57,329 bases of DNA from Ramlibacter aquaticus (GTDB lineage Bacteria; Pseudomonadota; Gammaproteobacteria; Burkholderiales; Burkholderiaceae_C): the NCBI RefSeq assembly GCF_015159745.1, contig NZ_JADDOJ010000018.1:1-57329 (forward strand). Direction: 5' to 3'. Shown here piece by piece: positions 8,428-18,241 of this stretch. The translations under genes were made by a program, and so were the position numbers. The notes beneath the pieces were generated by a model. It did no database searches and was not told the DNA's origin. It worked only from the letters and a program-made list of their open reading frames with translations. Position 1 is the stretch's first letter. Each line of letters starts with the position of its first letter.

Positions 8428-9096
8428 TCAGAAGGTGATGCCGGCCGGGTTGGCCTCTTCGGACGCCGGAGAGGTGGCCGGGCCCGTGGCCGCAGCGGGC
8501 GCCGGGGCGGTTTCGCCGCGCGGCGCCGGACGGGCCTGGGCCTCGACCAGGGGCCGGGCCGGGCCCGGCAGCCAGCCGGCGGGGAGCTGCGAGGTCTTGG
8601 GGTAGCCGGCGGCGTCGATGAACTGGCTCCAGTCCGGCTCGGACCAGCCCCGCACCACCTGCGCGCCCACGGTCAGCAGGGGCAGGGTGGCTTCGCCGCC
8701 CAGCCGCTTGAGCGCTTCGATGTCCTCGTTCGTGGTCACGGTCCGCTCGGCAAACGGCACGCCGCGGCGGGAGAGCAGCGCGCGGCCCGCCTGGCAGGGC
8801 GGGCAGTTGGGCCCCGTGTACAGCGTCACCGGGTAGCGCGCGGCCACCTGGCGCAGTTCGAAAGGCAGGGCCGCCGCGCTGTTGCCGCCGCCCCCGGGCG
8901 CGTAGGGCGCCACCGCGGCCGGTGCGGCCTTCGCATTGGGCTGGCTGGGCGGCTGGTCGGAAAAGGTGACGCGCCCGTCGGGCCCGACGATGCGGTAGAC
9001 GGTCTGGGCCTGCGCCGGCGCGGCCAGCAGGCTGCCCAGCAGGGCGGCCACCAGGCCGGCGCTGCGGGCCAGGGTGCGCGCGTGTCGGGTTTGCAT
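8428..9096 (-). CDS. Secreted DUF4124 / glutaredoxin-like thiol protein
   Basis: A 222-residue exported protein. Residues 1-30 form a signal peptide ending APAQA-QTV. Residues 32-50 ([18 protein letters not shown]) are a DUF4124 domain. After a Pro/Ala/Gly-rich linker, residues 88-162 form a glutaredoxin-like thioredoxin fold with a C98-P-P-C101 active site and the cis-proline of TLPLL (Pro139). The last 50 residues are Pro/Ala-rich and probably disordered. A periplasmic thiol-disulphide role is likely, but the partner is unknown. AAGGA lies nine bases before the ATG at 9096 and decides the start. The upstream M3 peptidase gene (same strand) ends 25 bases before it, so the two may be cotranscribed. 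Confidence 0.8.
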   Translation of the reverse strand: MQTRHARTLARSAGLVAALLGSLLAAPAQAQTVYRIVGPDGRVTFSDQPPSQPNAKAAPAAVAPYAPGGGGNSAAALPFELRQVAARYPVTLYTGPNCPPCQAGRALLSRRGVPFAERTVTTNEDIEALKRLGGEATLPLLTVGAQVVRGWSEPDWSQFIDAAGYPKTSQLPAGWLPGPARPLVEAQARPAPRGETAPAPAAATGPATSPASEEANPAGITF

Positions 9097-9121
9097 CGTC
9101 AGGTGTCCTTGGGGCGGTCCT

Positions 9122-11149
<2,028 letters not shown>

Positions 11150-11227
11150 GCCGCCATTTTGGGGCAGGTCGCGGGCTTGCAAGCGGCCCCCGTGCGTATC
11201 ACCACCCCCCAGGCTGGGGGTTCGGGC

Positions 11228-12079
11228 TCAGCCGGCCGCGCGCTCGGCGGCTTCCAGCGTGTTGACGAGCAGCATCGCGCGGGTCATGGGGCCCACGCCG
11301 CCCGGCACCGGGGTGATCCAGCCGGCGACTTCGCGCACGCGCTCGAAGTCCACGTCGCCGCAGAGCTTGCCGGCCTCGTCGCGGTTCATGCCCACGTCGA
11401 TCACGACGGCGCCCGGCTTGACCATGTCGGCCGTCAGCACGTTGCGCTTGCCCACGGCCGCGACCACCACGTCGGCGCGCAGGGTGTGCGACTTCAGGTC
11501 GGCGGTGGCGCTGTGGCAGACGGTGACCGTGGCATTGCGGCCCAGCAGCATCATGGCCATGGGCTTGCCCACGATGTTGCTGCGGCCGATGACCACGGCT
11601 TCCTTGCCGCGCAGGTCGTAGCCGATGCTGTCCAGCATCTTCAGGCAGCCGTAGGGCGTGCAGGGCCAGAAGCCCGGCTGGCCCACCATGAGCGCGCCCG
11701 CGCTGGCGACGTGGAAGCCGTCCACGTCCTTGGCGGGGGAGATGGTCTCGATGACCTTGTGCGCGTCCAGGTGCCTGGGCAGCGGCAGCTGCACCAGGAT
11801 GCCGTGCACCGACGGGTCGGCGTTGAGCGCGCGGATGCGGGCCAGCAGATCGGCCTCGGACAGGGTGGCGGGGTGCCGCTCCAGCGTGGCCTTGAGCCCG
11901 GTCTGCTCGCTGTCCGCGACCTTGTGCTTCACGTAGACCTGGCTCGCCGGGTCTTCGCCCACGAGCAGGATGGCCAGCTGGGGCTGGACGCCGCGCGCCT
12001 TGAGCGCTTCGGTGCGGCCGGCGACCTCGCCGCGGATGGTGCGGGCCAGCGCGTTGCCGTCGATGAGTTGTGCAGTCAT
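11228..12079 (-). CDS. folD: Bifunctional methylenetetrahydrofolate dehydrogenase / cyclohydrolase
   Basis: A 283-residue enzyme interconverting 5,10-methylene-THF and 10-formyl-THF with NADP, supplying one-carbon units. Motifs: SQVYVKHK with the catalytic lysine (YVxxK), [25 protein letters not shown], the nucleotide-binding [13 protein letters not shown] and the C-terminal [11 protein letters not shown] signature. The start at 12079 ([10 protein letters not shown]) matches the family length. A rho-independent terminator of the upstream regulator gene lies immediately before it, so folD must use its own promoter, read-through, or a promoter within the hairpin region; none is obvious to me. 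Confidence 0.96.
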   Translation of the reverse strand: MTAQLIDGNALARTIRGEVAGRTEALKARGVQPQLAILLVGEDPASQVYVKHKVADSEQTGLKATLERHPATLSEADLLARIRALNADPSVHGILVQLPLPRHLDAHKVIETISPAKDVDGFHVASAGALMVGQPGFWPCTPYGCLKMLDSIGYDLRGKEAVVIGRSNIVGKPMAMMLLGRNATVTVCHSATADLKSHTLRADVVVAAVGKRNVLTADMVKPGAVVIDVGMNRDEAGKLCGDVDFERVREVAGWITPVPGGVGPMTRAMLLVNTLEAAERAAG

Positions 12080-12084
12080 GGATG

Positions 12085-12106
12085 AAAAACGCGGCCCGGG
12101 GCCGCG
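12085..12106 (-). terminator. Rho-independent terminator of the FixJ-like regulator gene
   Basis: On the minus strand an eight-base GC stem (CGCGGCCC / GGGCCGCG, 12090-12106) is followed by five T residues (12085-12089). It begins a few bases after the regulator stop codon and ends just before the folD start, separating the kinase-regulator unit from folD. Confidence 0.75.
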
Positions 12107-12110
12107 TGCA

Positions 12111-12743
12111 TCAGGAGGTGGCCTTGGCCGGTGTCTGGCCCAGCGCGATCTTGAGCAGGTCGGCGACCGTGTTGGCGTTCAGCTTCTCCATGATGTTGGC
12201 GCGGTGCGCCTCCACCGTCTTGATGCTGATGCCCAGGTCGTCGGCGATCTGCTTGTTCAGGCGGCCGGCGACGATGCGCTCCAGCACCTGGGCTTCGCGC
12301 GAGGTCAGCTTGGACAGCAGCGCGTCGCGGCTGGCCTGGCTCTGGTATTCGGCGAAGGCGTCCTTGGCGTGCTCGAGCATGCGCTCGACCAGGCTCACCA
12401 GTTCGTCTTCCTTGAAGGGCTTCTGGATGAAGTCCATCGCGCCCTTCTTCATGGTGTTCACGGCCATGGGCACGTCGCCGTGGCCGGTGATGAAGACGAT
12501 GGGCAGGGGCGACTTGCGCTCGATCAGGCGGTCCTGCAGCTCCAGGCCGGTCATGCCGCCCATGCGGATGTCGACGATCAGGCAGGCGACTTCGCGCGGG
12601 TCGTAGCGGGAAAGAAAGGATTCGGCCGAGTCGAAGCAGCGGACGCGGTAGTCCTTGCCTTCGAGCAGCCACTGCAGCGAATCGCGCACCGCTTCGTCGT
12701 CGTCGACGACGTACACGGTCCCCTTCTTCGGAATCAAACTCAT
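12111..12743 (-). CDS. FixJ/LuxR-family two-component response regulator
   Basis: A 210-residue DNA-binding response regulator. The receiver domain (residues 8-120) has the acidic cluster VVDDDE, the phosphoacceptor Asp58 in LIVDIRM, the switch threonine in FITGHGD and Lys108 in QKPF, all FixJ-like. The C-terminal LuxR-type helix-turn-helix (about 145-205) contains [15 protein letters not shown] and the recognition-helix region [15 protein letters not shown]. The start at 12743 overlaps the kinase stop as ATGA, so kinase and regulator are translationally coupled. A terminator follows directly. Given the divergent aceE operon, pyruvate dehydrogenase is the obvious candidate target; that is inference from position only. 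Confidence 0.92.
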   Translation of the reverse strand: MSLIPKKGTVYVVDDDEAVRDSLQWLLEGKDYRVRCFDSAESFLSRYDPREVACLIVDIRMGGMTGLELQDRLIERKSPLPIVFITGHGDVPMAVNTMKKGAMDFIQKPFKEDELVSLVERMLEHAKDAFAEYQSQASRDALLSKLTSREAQVLERIVAGRLNKQIADDLGISIKTVEAHRANIMEKLNANTVADLLKIALGQTPAKATS

Positions 12744-15277
12744 ACCGTCACTCCGGCGTTGTGGCCAGCGATGTTGTTCGTGGAGTTGGACACCGGGATC
12801 CAGAAGGAGAACCGGCAGCCCGTCACATCCGTCCCATTGTAGATGTTCTCTGCCTTCATCCGGCCCTGGTGCGATTCCACGATGCTGCGGCACAGGTTGA
12901 GGCCGATGCCCATGCCTTCGGCCTTGGTGGAGAAGAAGGCTTCGTAGAGCCTGTCCATCACTTCGGGCGCGAGGCCGCGTCCGGAATCGAGCACGCTGAA
13001 TTCGACCACGGGCTGCTCGCCTTCCTGCCGCGGGATGACGCGCAGCTCCACGCTGCGGGCGGCGGCCGGGCGGTGCGCGGCCTCGATGGATTCGGCCGCG
13101 TTCTTCATCAGGTTGACCAGCACCTGCTCGATGAGGATGGGGTCCACCAGCAGGCGCGGCAGGCGGGCCGCCACGTAGTGCGAGAGCCGCACGTTGCGCC
13201 GGCGCAGCTCGATCTCCGCCAGCTCCACGGCCTCGTTCACCATCTGCGTCACGTCCGACAGCGTGCGGTTCGGCTCGCTGCGCTTCACGAAGCTGCGGAT
13301 GCGCTGGATGATCTGCCCGGCGCGCTGGGCCTGGCGCGAGGTCTTCTCCAGCGCGGCCAGCAGGTCGGCCTGCTGGATGTTGCCGCCGTGGATGCGCGAG
13401 ACCAGGCCGTTGCAGTAGTTGGTGATGGCGGTGAGCGGCTGGTTCAGCTCGTGCGCGACGCTGGAGGCCATCTCGCCCATCGTGATCAGGCGACTGCTGC
13501 TCTGGGCGCGCTCGGCCTGCGCCGCGGCCTGTTCCTCGGCATGGCGGCGCGGTGTGATGTCCGTGGCGATCACCATCTGCGCGAGCCGGCCGTCGACCCA
13601 GTTCAGGTAGCGCGAGCGCACCTCCAGCCACTTGCCCAGTTCGGGCACGAAGATCTCGGCGTTCTCCGAGCGCGCGCTGGTCAGCGTGCCCGTGGGCAGG
13701 CCGGCGAAGGAGTCCACCGCGTCCAGCGATTCGTCGTTGCGCGGCTGCTCGGGCACCCCGGCCTGCGCCACCATCTGCAGGTGGCCCTGGGTGTGCACGC
13801 CGAACCACTGGCGGTACAGCTTGTTGGCGAACAGCAGCTCCTCGCTGCCCAGCGGCGCCACCGACACGGAGGCGTCCAGGGCCTCCAGCACGGTGGTGAA
13901 GCGCTCGTAGGAGGCCGACAGCTGCTCGCGGATGCGGTTCGGCTCGGTGATGTCCGTCATGGAGGTCATCCAGCCGGTCTGGTGGCCCTTCGCGTCGATC
14001 AGGGGCGACACGTAGAGGCGGGCGTCGAACAGGCTGCCGTCCTTGCGCTTGACCCGCATCTGGATGCCGCCCGGCAGGGCGCGGCCATTGAGCTCGTCGT
14101 CCAGGCGCTGCGTCAGCACCTCACGGTCGGCCTCCGGCCAGTAGGGGTAGGGCGGTGCGCGGCCCACCAGCTCGGCCTCGGTCCAGCCGGTCATCTGGCA
14201 GAAAGCGGCGTTGACGTAGGTGATGCGGCCCTGCATGTCCAGCGCGCGCATGCCGGTGAGCACCGAGTTCTCCATCGCCCGGCGGAAGTTGGTCTCGGAA
14301 ACCAGGGCCTGCTGCGCCTGCATGCGGCGGCGGGTGTGGCGCCAGTTGGCGATCAGCATCCAGGCCGTCATGGCCGACAGCGCACCCACCAGCCAGAACA
14401 GGCCGCTGCCGATCACGCCCAGCGAGGTGCGGTAGGCCTGGGCGCGCAGCACCAGGCCGTTGCCCACCGGGGACACCGGCACCTCGGATTCCACCGGGCG
14501 CGCGGCCCAGGGCAGCAGCTTGATGGCCGGCGCCCGTGCCGGCACGCTGTTGCCGGCGATCAGCCGGCCCCGGCCGTCCAGCAGGGCCACGGCGTACTTG
14601 GCGGCCACGTCGGCCGGCACCGCGTAGCGCAGCAGCCCGTCGATGGAGTACTCGCCCACGATCACGCCGCCGAACCGGTTCTGGTCGGAGAAGGGCACGT
14701 GCAGCTGCAGCAGGCCGTTGCCATCGCTGCCCGGCAGGGGCTGCGAGTACACGGGCTGCAGCAGGTCGCGGGCGAGCGAGTAGATGTTTTCGGTTTCGCC
14801 CGGGCGCAGCACTTCGCCGGCGACGAAGAGCTGGTTAGGCGTCACGCTGGGCGCCGCGTAGCTGGCCTTGACCTTGCGGCGCTCGTCGATCCAGGAGATG
14901 GACTGCATCTCCGGGTACTGGTTGACCATGGCCTCGGCCCGGGCCATGAAGTCCTCCGGGTCGATTTCCTTGTTGGCGATGTCGCGGGCGATGCGCATCA
15001 GCTGTTCCTGCCGCTCCAGCAGGCGCAGGCGAACGCGCTGCTGCGCGTACTCGACGTCGCGCTGCACCGCCTCCTGTTCGCGCTCGGTTTCCTCCAGGCG
15101 CAGGTACCAGAAGGCCGACATGATGGCCGCAAGGAAAAGCACCACGGCCGCCAGCGGGGCGAGCATGGCGAAGCGGTCCTGGCGGCCGGGCGTCTGCCGG
15201 CGCCACCAGCGCCGCCACCACCCCGGGGTGGCGGGTGCCGGCTCGGCGGCCTCGGCGGCGGGAATCGAGTCTTGCAT
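12740..15277 (-). CDS. Membrane-bound PAS sensor histidine kinase
   Basis: An 845-residue sensor kinase. Transmembrane helices are predicted at about 37-59 and 287-311, enclosing a roughly 225-residue periplasmic sensing domain. Two PAS domains follow in the cytoplasm (about 330-448 and 455-577, the first with NSVLTGMRALDMQGRITYVN, described by its start). Then comes the HisKA region with phosphoacceptor His609 in SSVAHELNQPL, typical of FixL/DctB-like kinases, and an HATPase domain (about 715-830; LMKNAAES, DSGRGL, GMGIGLNL). The ATG at 15277 (MQDSIPAAEA) is chosen over an upstream start in the promoter region. It shares the divergent promoter region with aceE, and its stop overlaps the regulator start. 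No haem-binding or known ligand motif was recognised, so the signal is unknown. Confidence 0.92.
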   Translation of the reverse strand: MQDSIPAAEAAEPAPATPGWWRRWWRRQTPGRQDRFAMLAPLAAVVLFLAAIMSAFWYLRLEETEREQEAVQRDVEYAQQRVRLRLLERQEQLMRIARDIANKEIDPEDFMARAEAMVNQYPEMQSISWIDERRKVKASYAAPSVTPNQLFVAGEVLRPGETENIYSLARDLLQPVYSQPLPGSDGNGLLQLHVPFSDQNRFGGVIVGEYSIDGLLRYAVPADVAAKYAVALLDGRGRLIAGNSVPARAPAIKLLPWAARPVESEVPVSPVGNGLVLRAQAYRTSLGVIGSGLFWLVGALSAMTAWMLIANWRHTRRRMQAQQALVSETNFRRAMENSVLTGMRALDMQGRITYVNAAFCQMTGWTEAELVGRAPPYPYWPEADREVLTQRLDDELNGRALPGGIQMRVKRKDGSLFDARLYVSPLIDAKGHQTGWMTSMTDITEPNRIREQLSASYERFTTVLEALDASVSVAPLGSEELLFANKLYRQWFGVHTQGHLQMVAQAGVPEQPRNDESLDAVDSFAGLPTGTLTSARSENAEIFVPELGKWLEVRSRYLNWVDGRLAQMVIATDITPRRHAEEQAAAQAERAQSSSRLITMGEMASSVAHELNQPLTAITNYCNGLVSRIHGGNIQQADLLAALEKTSRQAQRAGQIIQRIRSFVKRSEPNRTLSDVTQMVNEAVELAEIELRRRNVRLSHYVAARLPRLLVDPILIEQVLVNLMKNAAESIEAAHRPAAARSVELRVIPRQEGEQPVVEFSVLDSGRGLAPEVMDRLYEAFFSTKAEGMGIGLNLCRSIVESHQGRMKAENIYNGTDVTGCRFSFWIPVSNSTNNIAGHNAGVTV

Positions 15278-15384
15278 CACTGGCGAAGTGTAGGGCCGCG
15301 CGCCCGGGCTTCCTGGCCGCCGTGGCGACGCGGCGCCTTGGCGATGCGGCTTTCCCTTCCTTCCCTTCCGTCTCTGAAAATCAC

Positions 15385-15413
15385 ATTGTGAAATGGCTGC
15401 GCACCATTTGAAA
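15385..15413 (-). promoter_or_regulatory. Predicted promoter of the sensor kinase-regulator operon
   Basis: On the minus strand a TTTCAA -35 (15408-15413), a 17-base spacer and a CACAAT -10 (15385-15390) lie about 100 bases before the kinase start. The spacer contains the inverted repeat AAATGG-7-CCATTT (15391-15409), which could be an operator. The -35 coincides with the -35 proposed for aceE on the other strand. Confidence 0.4.
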
Positions 15414-15436
15414 TATGAGGAAATCTGTGCGACACT
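15408..15436 (+). promoter_or_regulatory. Predicted aceE operon promoter
   Basis: TTGAAA (15408-15413), a 17-base spacer and GACACT (15431-15436) make a plausible sigma-70 promoter. It gives a leader of about 70 bases before the aceE ATG. Its -35 is the complement of the kinase -35, so a protein bound here would affect both directions. An alternative -10 (TAAATT, 15462-15467) lies closer to the gene. Confidence 0.35.
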
Positions 15437-15445
15437 CCGCGCCAA

Positions 15446-15506
15446 TCCCGGCCACCGGGACTAAATTCCGTCCAGCCCCCTAAAAAGCGCCGCGCGGCGC
15501 GAGGAG
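15446..15506 (+). promoter_or_regulatory. aceE leader hairpins and ribosome binding site
   Basis: The leader carries a hairpin TCCCGG-CCA-CCGGGA (15446-15460) and a perfect 14-base palindrome GCGCCGCGCGGCGC (15487-15500). The palindrome abuts the Shine-Dalgarno GAGGAG (15501-15506), seven bases before the ATG at 15514. Folding of the palindrome could influence ribosome access; whether it does is not known. Confidence 0.4.
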
Positions 15507-15513
15507 ACAAGGC

Positions 15514-18219
15514 ATGTCAGCCCAACCCGAGAACCTGTTCGGTTCCTCCGCCAACGATGCGGATTCCCAGGAAACCCGCGAGTGGATCGACGCGCTGTCG
15601 GCGGTGATCGCAGCAGAGGGTCGGGAACGCGGCCACTTCCTGCTCGAGCAGCTGCTGGAGCAGGCGCGCCAGGAGGGCATCGACATGCCCTTCTCGGCCA
15701 CCACCGGCTACGTCAACACCATCGAGCCCGACGACGAGGAACGCTGCCCCGGCAACCTCGAGATCGAGGAACGCCTTCGCGCCTACATGCGCTGGAACGC
15801 CATGGCCATGGTGGTCAAGGCCAACCGCCTGCACCCCGAGGACGGCGGTGACCTGGGCGGCCACATCAGCTCCTTCGCTTCGCTGGCGACCATGTTCGGT
15901 GCCGGCTTCAACCACTTCTGGCACGGCGAGAGCGAGAACCACGGCGGCGACTGCCTCTACATCCAGGGGCACAGCTCGCCCGGCATCTACGCCCGGGCCT
16001 ACCTGGAAGGCCGGCTGAGCGACGAGCAGATGCTCAGCTTCCGCCAGGAGGTGGACGGCAAGGGCCTGTCCAGCTACCCGCACCCCAAGCTGATGCCGGG
16101 CTTCTGGCAGTTCCCCACCGTGTCCATGGGCCTGGGCCCGCTGATGGCGATCTACCAGGCGCGCTTCCTGAAGTACCTGCACGCCCGCGGCATCGCCAAC
16201 ACCGAGAACCGCAAGGTCTGGGTCTTCTGCGGTGACGGCGAGATGGACGAGGTGGAGAGCCTGGGCGCGATCGGCATGGCCGCGCGCGAGAAGCTGGACA
16301 ACCTCGTCTTCGTCGTCAACTGCAACCTGCAGCGCCTGGACGGCCCGGTGCGCGGCAACGGCAAGATCATCCAGGAGCTGGAGGGCGAGTTCCGCGGCGC
16401 CGGCTGGAACGTGATCAAGCTGATCTGGGGCAGCTACTGGGACCCGCTGCTCGCGCGCGACAAGGAAGGCATCCTGCGCAAGATCATGATGGACACCCTG
16501 GACGGCGACTACCAGGCCATGAAGGCGAACGACGGTGCCTTCGTCCGCAAGCACTTCTTCGGCCAGCATCCCAAGGCGCTGGAGATGGTGTCCAAGATGA
16601 GCGACGAGGACATCTGGCGCCTCAACCGCGGCGGCCACGACCCACAGAAGGTCTACGCGGCCTACCACCGCGCGGTCAACCACAAGGGCCAGCCCACGGT
16701 GCTGCTGATCAAGACCGTGAAGGGCTTCGGCATGGGCAAGGCCGGCGAGGCGAAGAACATCGCCCACCAGGCCAAGAAGCTGACCGACGAGGACATCAAG
16801 GCCTTCCGCGACCGCTTCAACATCCCGATCCCGGACGAGAAGCTGGCCGAGATCCCCTTCTACAAGCCGGAAGAGCACACGCCGGAAATGCGCTACCTGC
16901 ACGAGCGCCGCAAGGCCCTGGGCGGCTACCTGCCCAAGCGCCGCACCAAGGCCGACGAGCAGCTGCACGTGCCGCCGCTGGAGACCTTCAAGGCGGTGCT
17001 GGAGCCGACGGCGGAAGGCCGCGAGATCAGCACCACGCAGGCCTACGTGCGCGTGCTGACCACGCTGCTGCGCGACAAAGAGCTGGGCCCGCGCGCGGTG
17101 CCCATCCTGGTGGACGAGGCCCGCACCTTCGGCATGGAAGGCCTGTTCCGCCAGATCGGCATCTACAACCCGGAAGGCCAGAAGTACACCCCGCAGGACC
17201 GCGACCAGGTCTCCTACTACAAGGAGGACGTGGCCGGCCAGATCCTGCAGGAGGGCATCAACGAGGCTGGCGGCATGGCCAGCTGGATCGCCGCGGCGAC
17301 GTCGTACTCGACGAACAACCGCATCATGATCCCGTTCTACATCTACTACTCGATGTTCGGCCTGCAGCGCGTGGGCGACCTGGCCTGGGCGGCTGGCGAC
17401 ATGCAGGCGCGGGGCTTCCTGCTGGGCGGCACCTCCGGCCGCACCACGCTGAACGGCGAGGGCCTGCAGCACGAGGACGGCCACAGCCAGGTGCTGGCGT
17501 CCACCATCCCGAACTGCCTGAGCTACGACCCCAGCTTCGCGCACGAGGTCGGCGTGATCATGCACAACGGCCTCAAGCGCATGGTGGAGAAGCAGGACAA
17601 CGTCTTCTACTACCTGACCCTGCTGAACGAGAACTACCCCATGCCCGGCCTGATCCCCGGCACCGAGGAGCAGATCGTCAAGGGCATGTACATGTGCAAG
17701 CCCGGCGCCAAGCTGACGCCGCGCGTGCAGCTGCTGGGTTCCGGCTCCATCCTGCGCGAGTCCATCGCCGCCCAGGAACTGCTGGAGAAGGAGTGGGGCG
17801 TGGCGGCCGACGTCTGGAGCTGCCCCAGCTTCAACGAGCTGGCCCGCGACGGCCAGGACGCCGAGCGCTGGAACCTGCTGCACCCGACCGAGCCGGCGCG
17901 CGTGCCCTTCGTCGCCCAGCAGCTGGAGAAGAACGTGGGCCCGGTGGTGGCATCCACCGACTACATCAAGGCCTTCGCCGAGCAGATCCGCCCCTTCATC
18001 CCCAAGGGCCGGACCTACAAGGTGCTGGGCACGGACGGCTTCGGCCGCAGCGATTTCCGCAGCAAGCTGCGCGAGCACTTCGAGATCAACCGCCACTACA
18101 TCGTGGTCGCGGCCCTGAAGGCGCTGAGCGAGGAGGGCAGCGTGCCCGTGGCCAAGGTCGCCGAGGCCATCAAGAAGTACGGCATCAAGACCGACAAGGT
18201 CAACCCGCTGTACGCCTGA
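15514..18219 (+). CDS. aceE: Pyruvate dehydrogenase E1 component (homodimeric type)
   Basis: A 901-residue thiamine-diphosphate enzyme that decarboxylates pyruvate and reductively acetylates the lipoyl groups of E2. It has the single-chain architecture of proteobacterial AceE. Visible landmarks: GGHISSFAS (substrate/cofactor region), GDGEMDEVES with the ThDP-Mg binding GDG motif, VVNCNLQRLDGPVRGNGK, and the C-terminal transketolase-like block KVLGTDGFGRSD. The start at 15514 has a strong GAGGAG Shine-Dalgarno. It is the first gene of aceE-aceF-BPH-lpdA, 22 bases before aceF, and is transcribed away from a sensor kinase gene that may control it. Confidence 0.98.
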   Translation: MSAQPENLFGSSANDADSQETREWIDALSAVIAAEGRERGHFLLEQLLEQARQEGIDMPFSATTGYVNTIEPDDEERCPGNLEIEERLRAYMRWNAMAMVVKANRLHPEDGGDLGGHISSFASLATMFGAGFNHFWHGESENHGGDCLYIQGHSSPGIYARAYLEGRLSDEQMLSFRQEVDGKGLSSYPHPKLMPGFWQFPTVSMGLGPLMAIYQARFLKYLHARGIANTENRKVWVFCGDGEMDEVESLGAIGMAAREKLDNLVFVVNCNLQRLDGPVRGNGKIIQELEGEFRGAGWNVIKLIWGSYWDPLLARDKEGILRKIMMDTLDGDYQAMKANDGAFVRKHFFGQHPKALEMVSKMSDEDIWRLNRGGHDPQKVYAAYHRAVNHKGQPTVLLIKTVKGFGMGKAGEAKNIAHQAKKLTDEDIKAFRDRFNIPIPDEKLAEIPFYKPEEHTPEMRYLHERRKALGGYLPKRRTKADEQLHVPPLETFKAVLEPTAEGREISTTQAYVRVLTTLLRDKELGPRAVPILVDEARTFGMEGLFRQIGIYNPEGQKYTPQDRDQVSYYKEDVAGQILQEGINEAGGMASWIAAATSYSTNNRIMIPFYIYYSMFGLQRVGDLAWAAGDMQARGFLLGGTSGRTTLNGEGLQHEDGHSQVLASTIPNCLSYDPSFAHEVGVIMHNGLKRMVEKQDNVFYYLTLLNENYPMPGLIPGTEEQIVKGMYMCKPGAKLTPRVQLLGSGSILRESIAAQELLEKEWGVAADVWSCPSFNELARDGQDAERWNLLHPTEPARVPFVAQQLEKNVGPVVASTDYIKAFAEQIRPFIPKGRTYKVLGTDGFGRSDFRSKLREHFEINRHYIVVAALKALSEEGSVPVAKVAEAIKKYGIKTDKVNPLYA

Positions 18220-18241
18220 GGCCGGACCGGAGAACAAGAAC

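Noticed and set aside
11205..11220. CCCCC/GGGGG hairpin after folD as terminator
   Set aside because: No T-run follows on the minus strand and the loop context is poor; chance pairing of C- and G-runs is likely.
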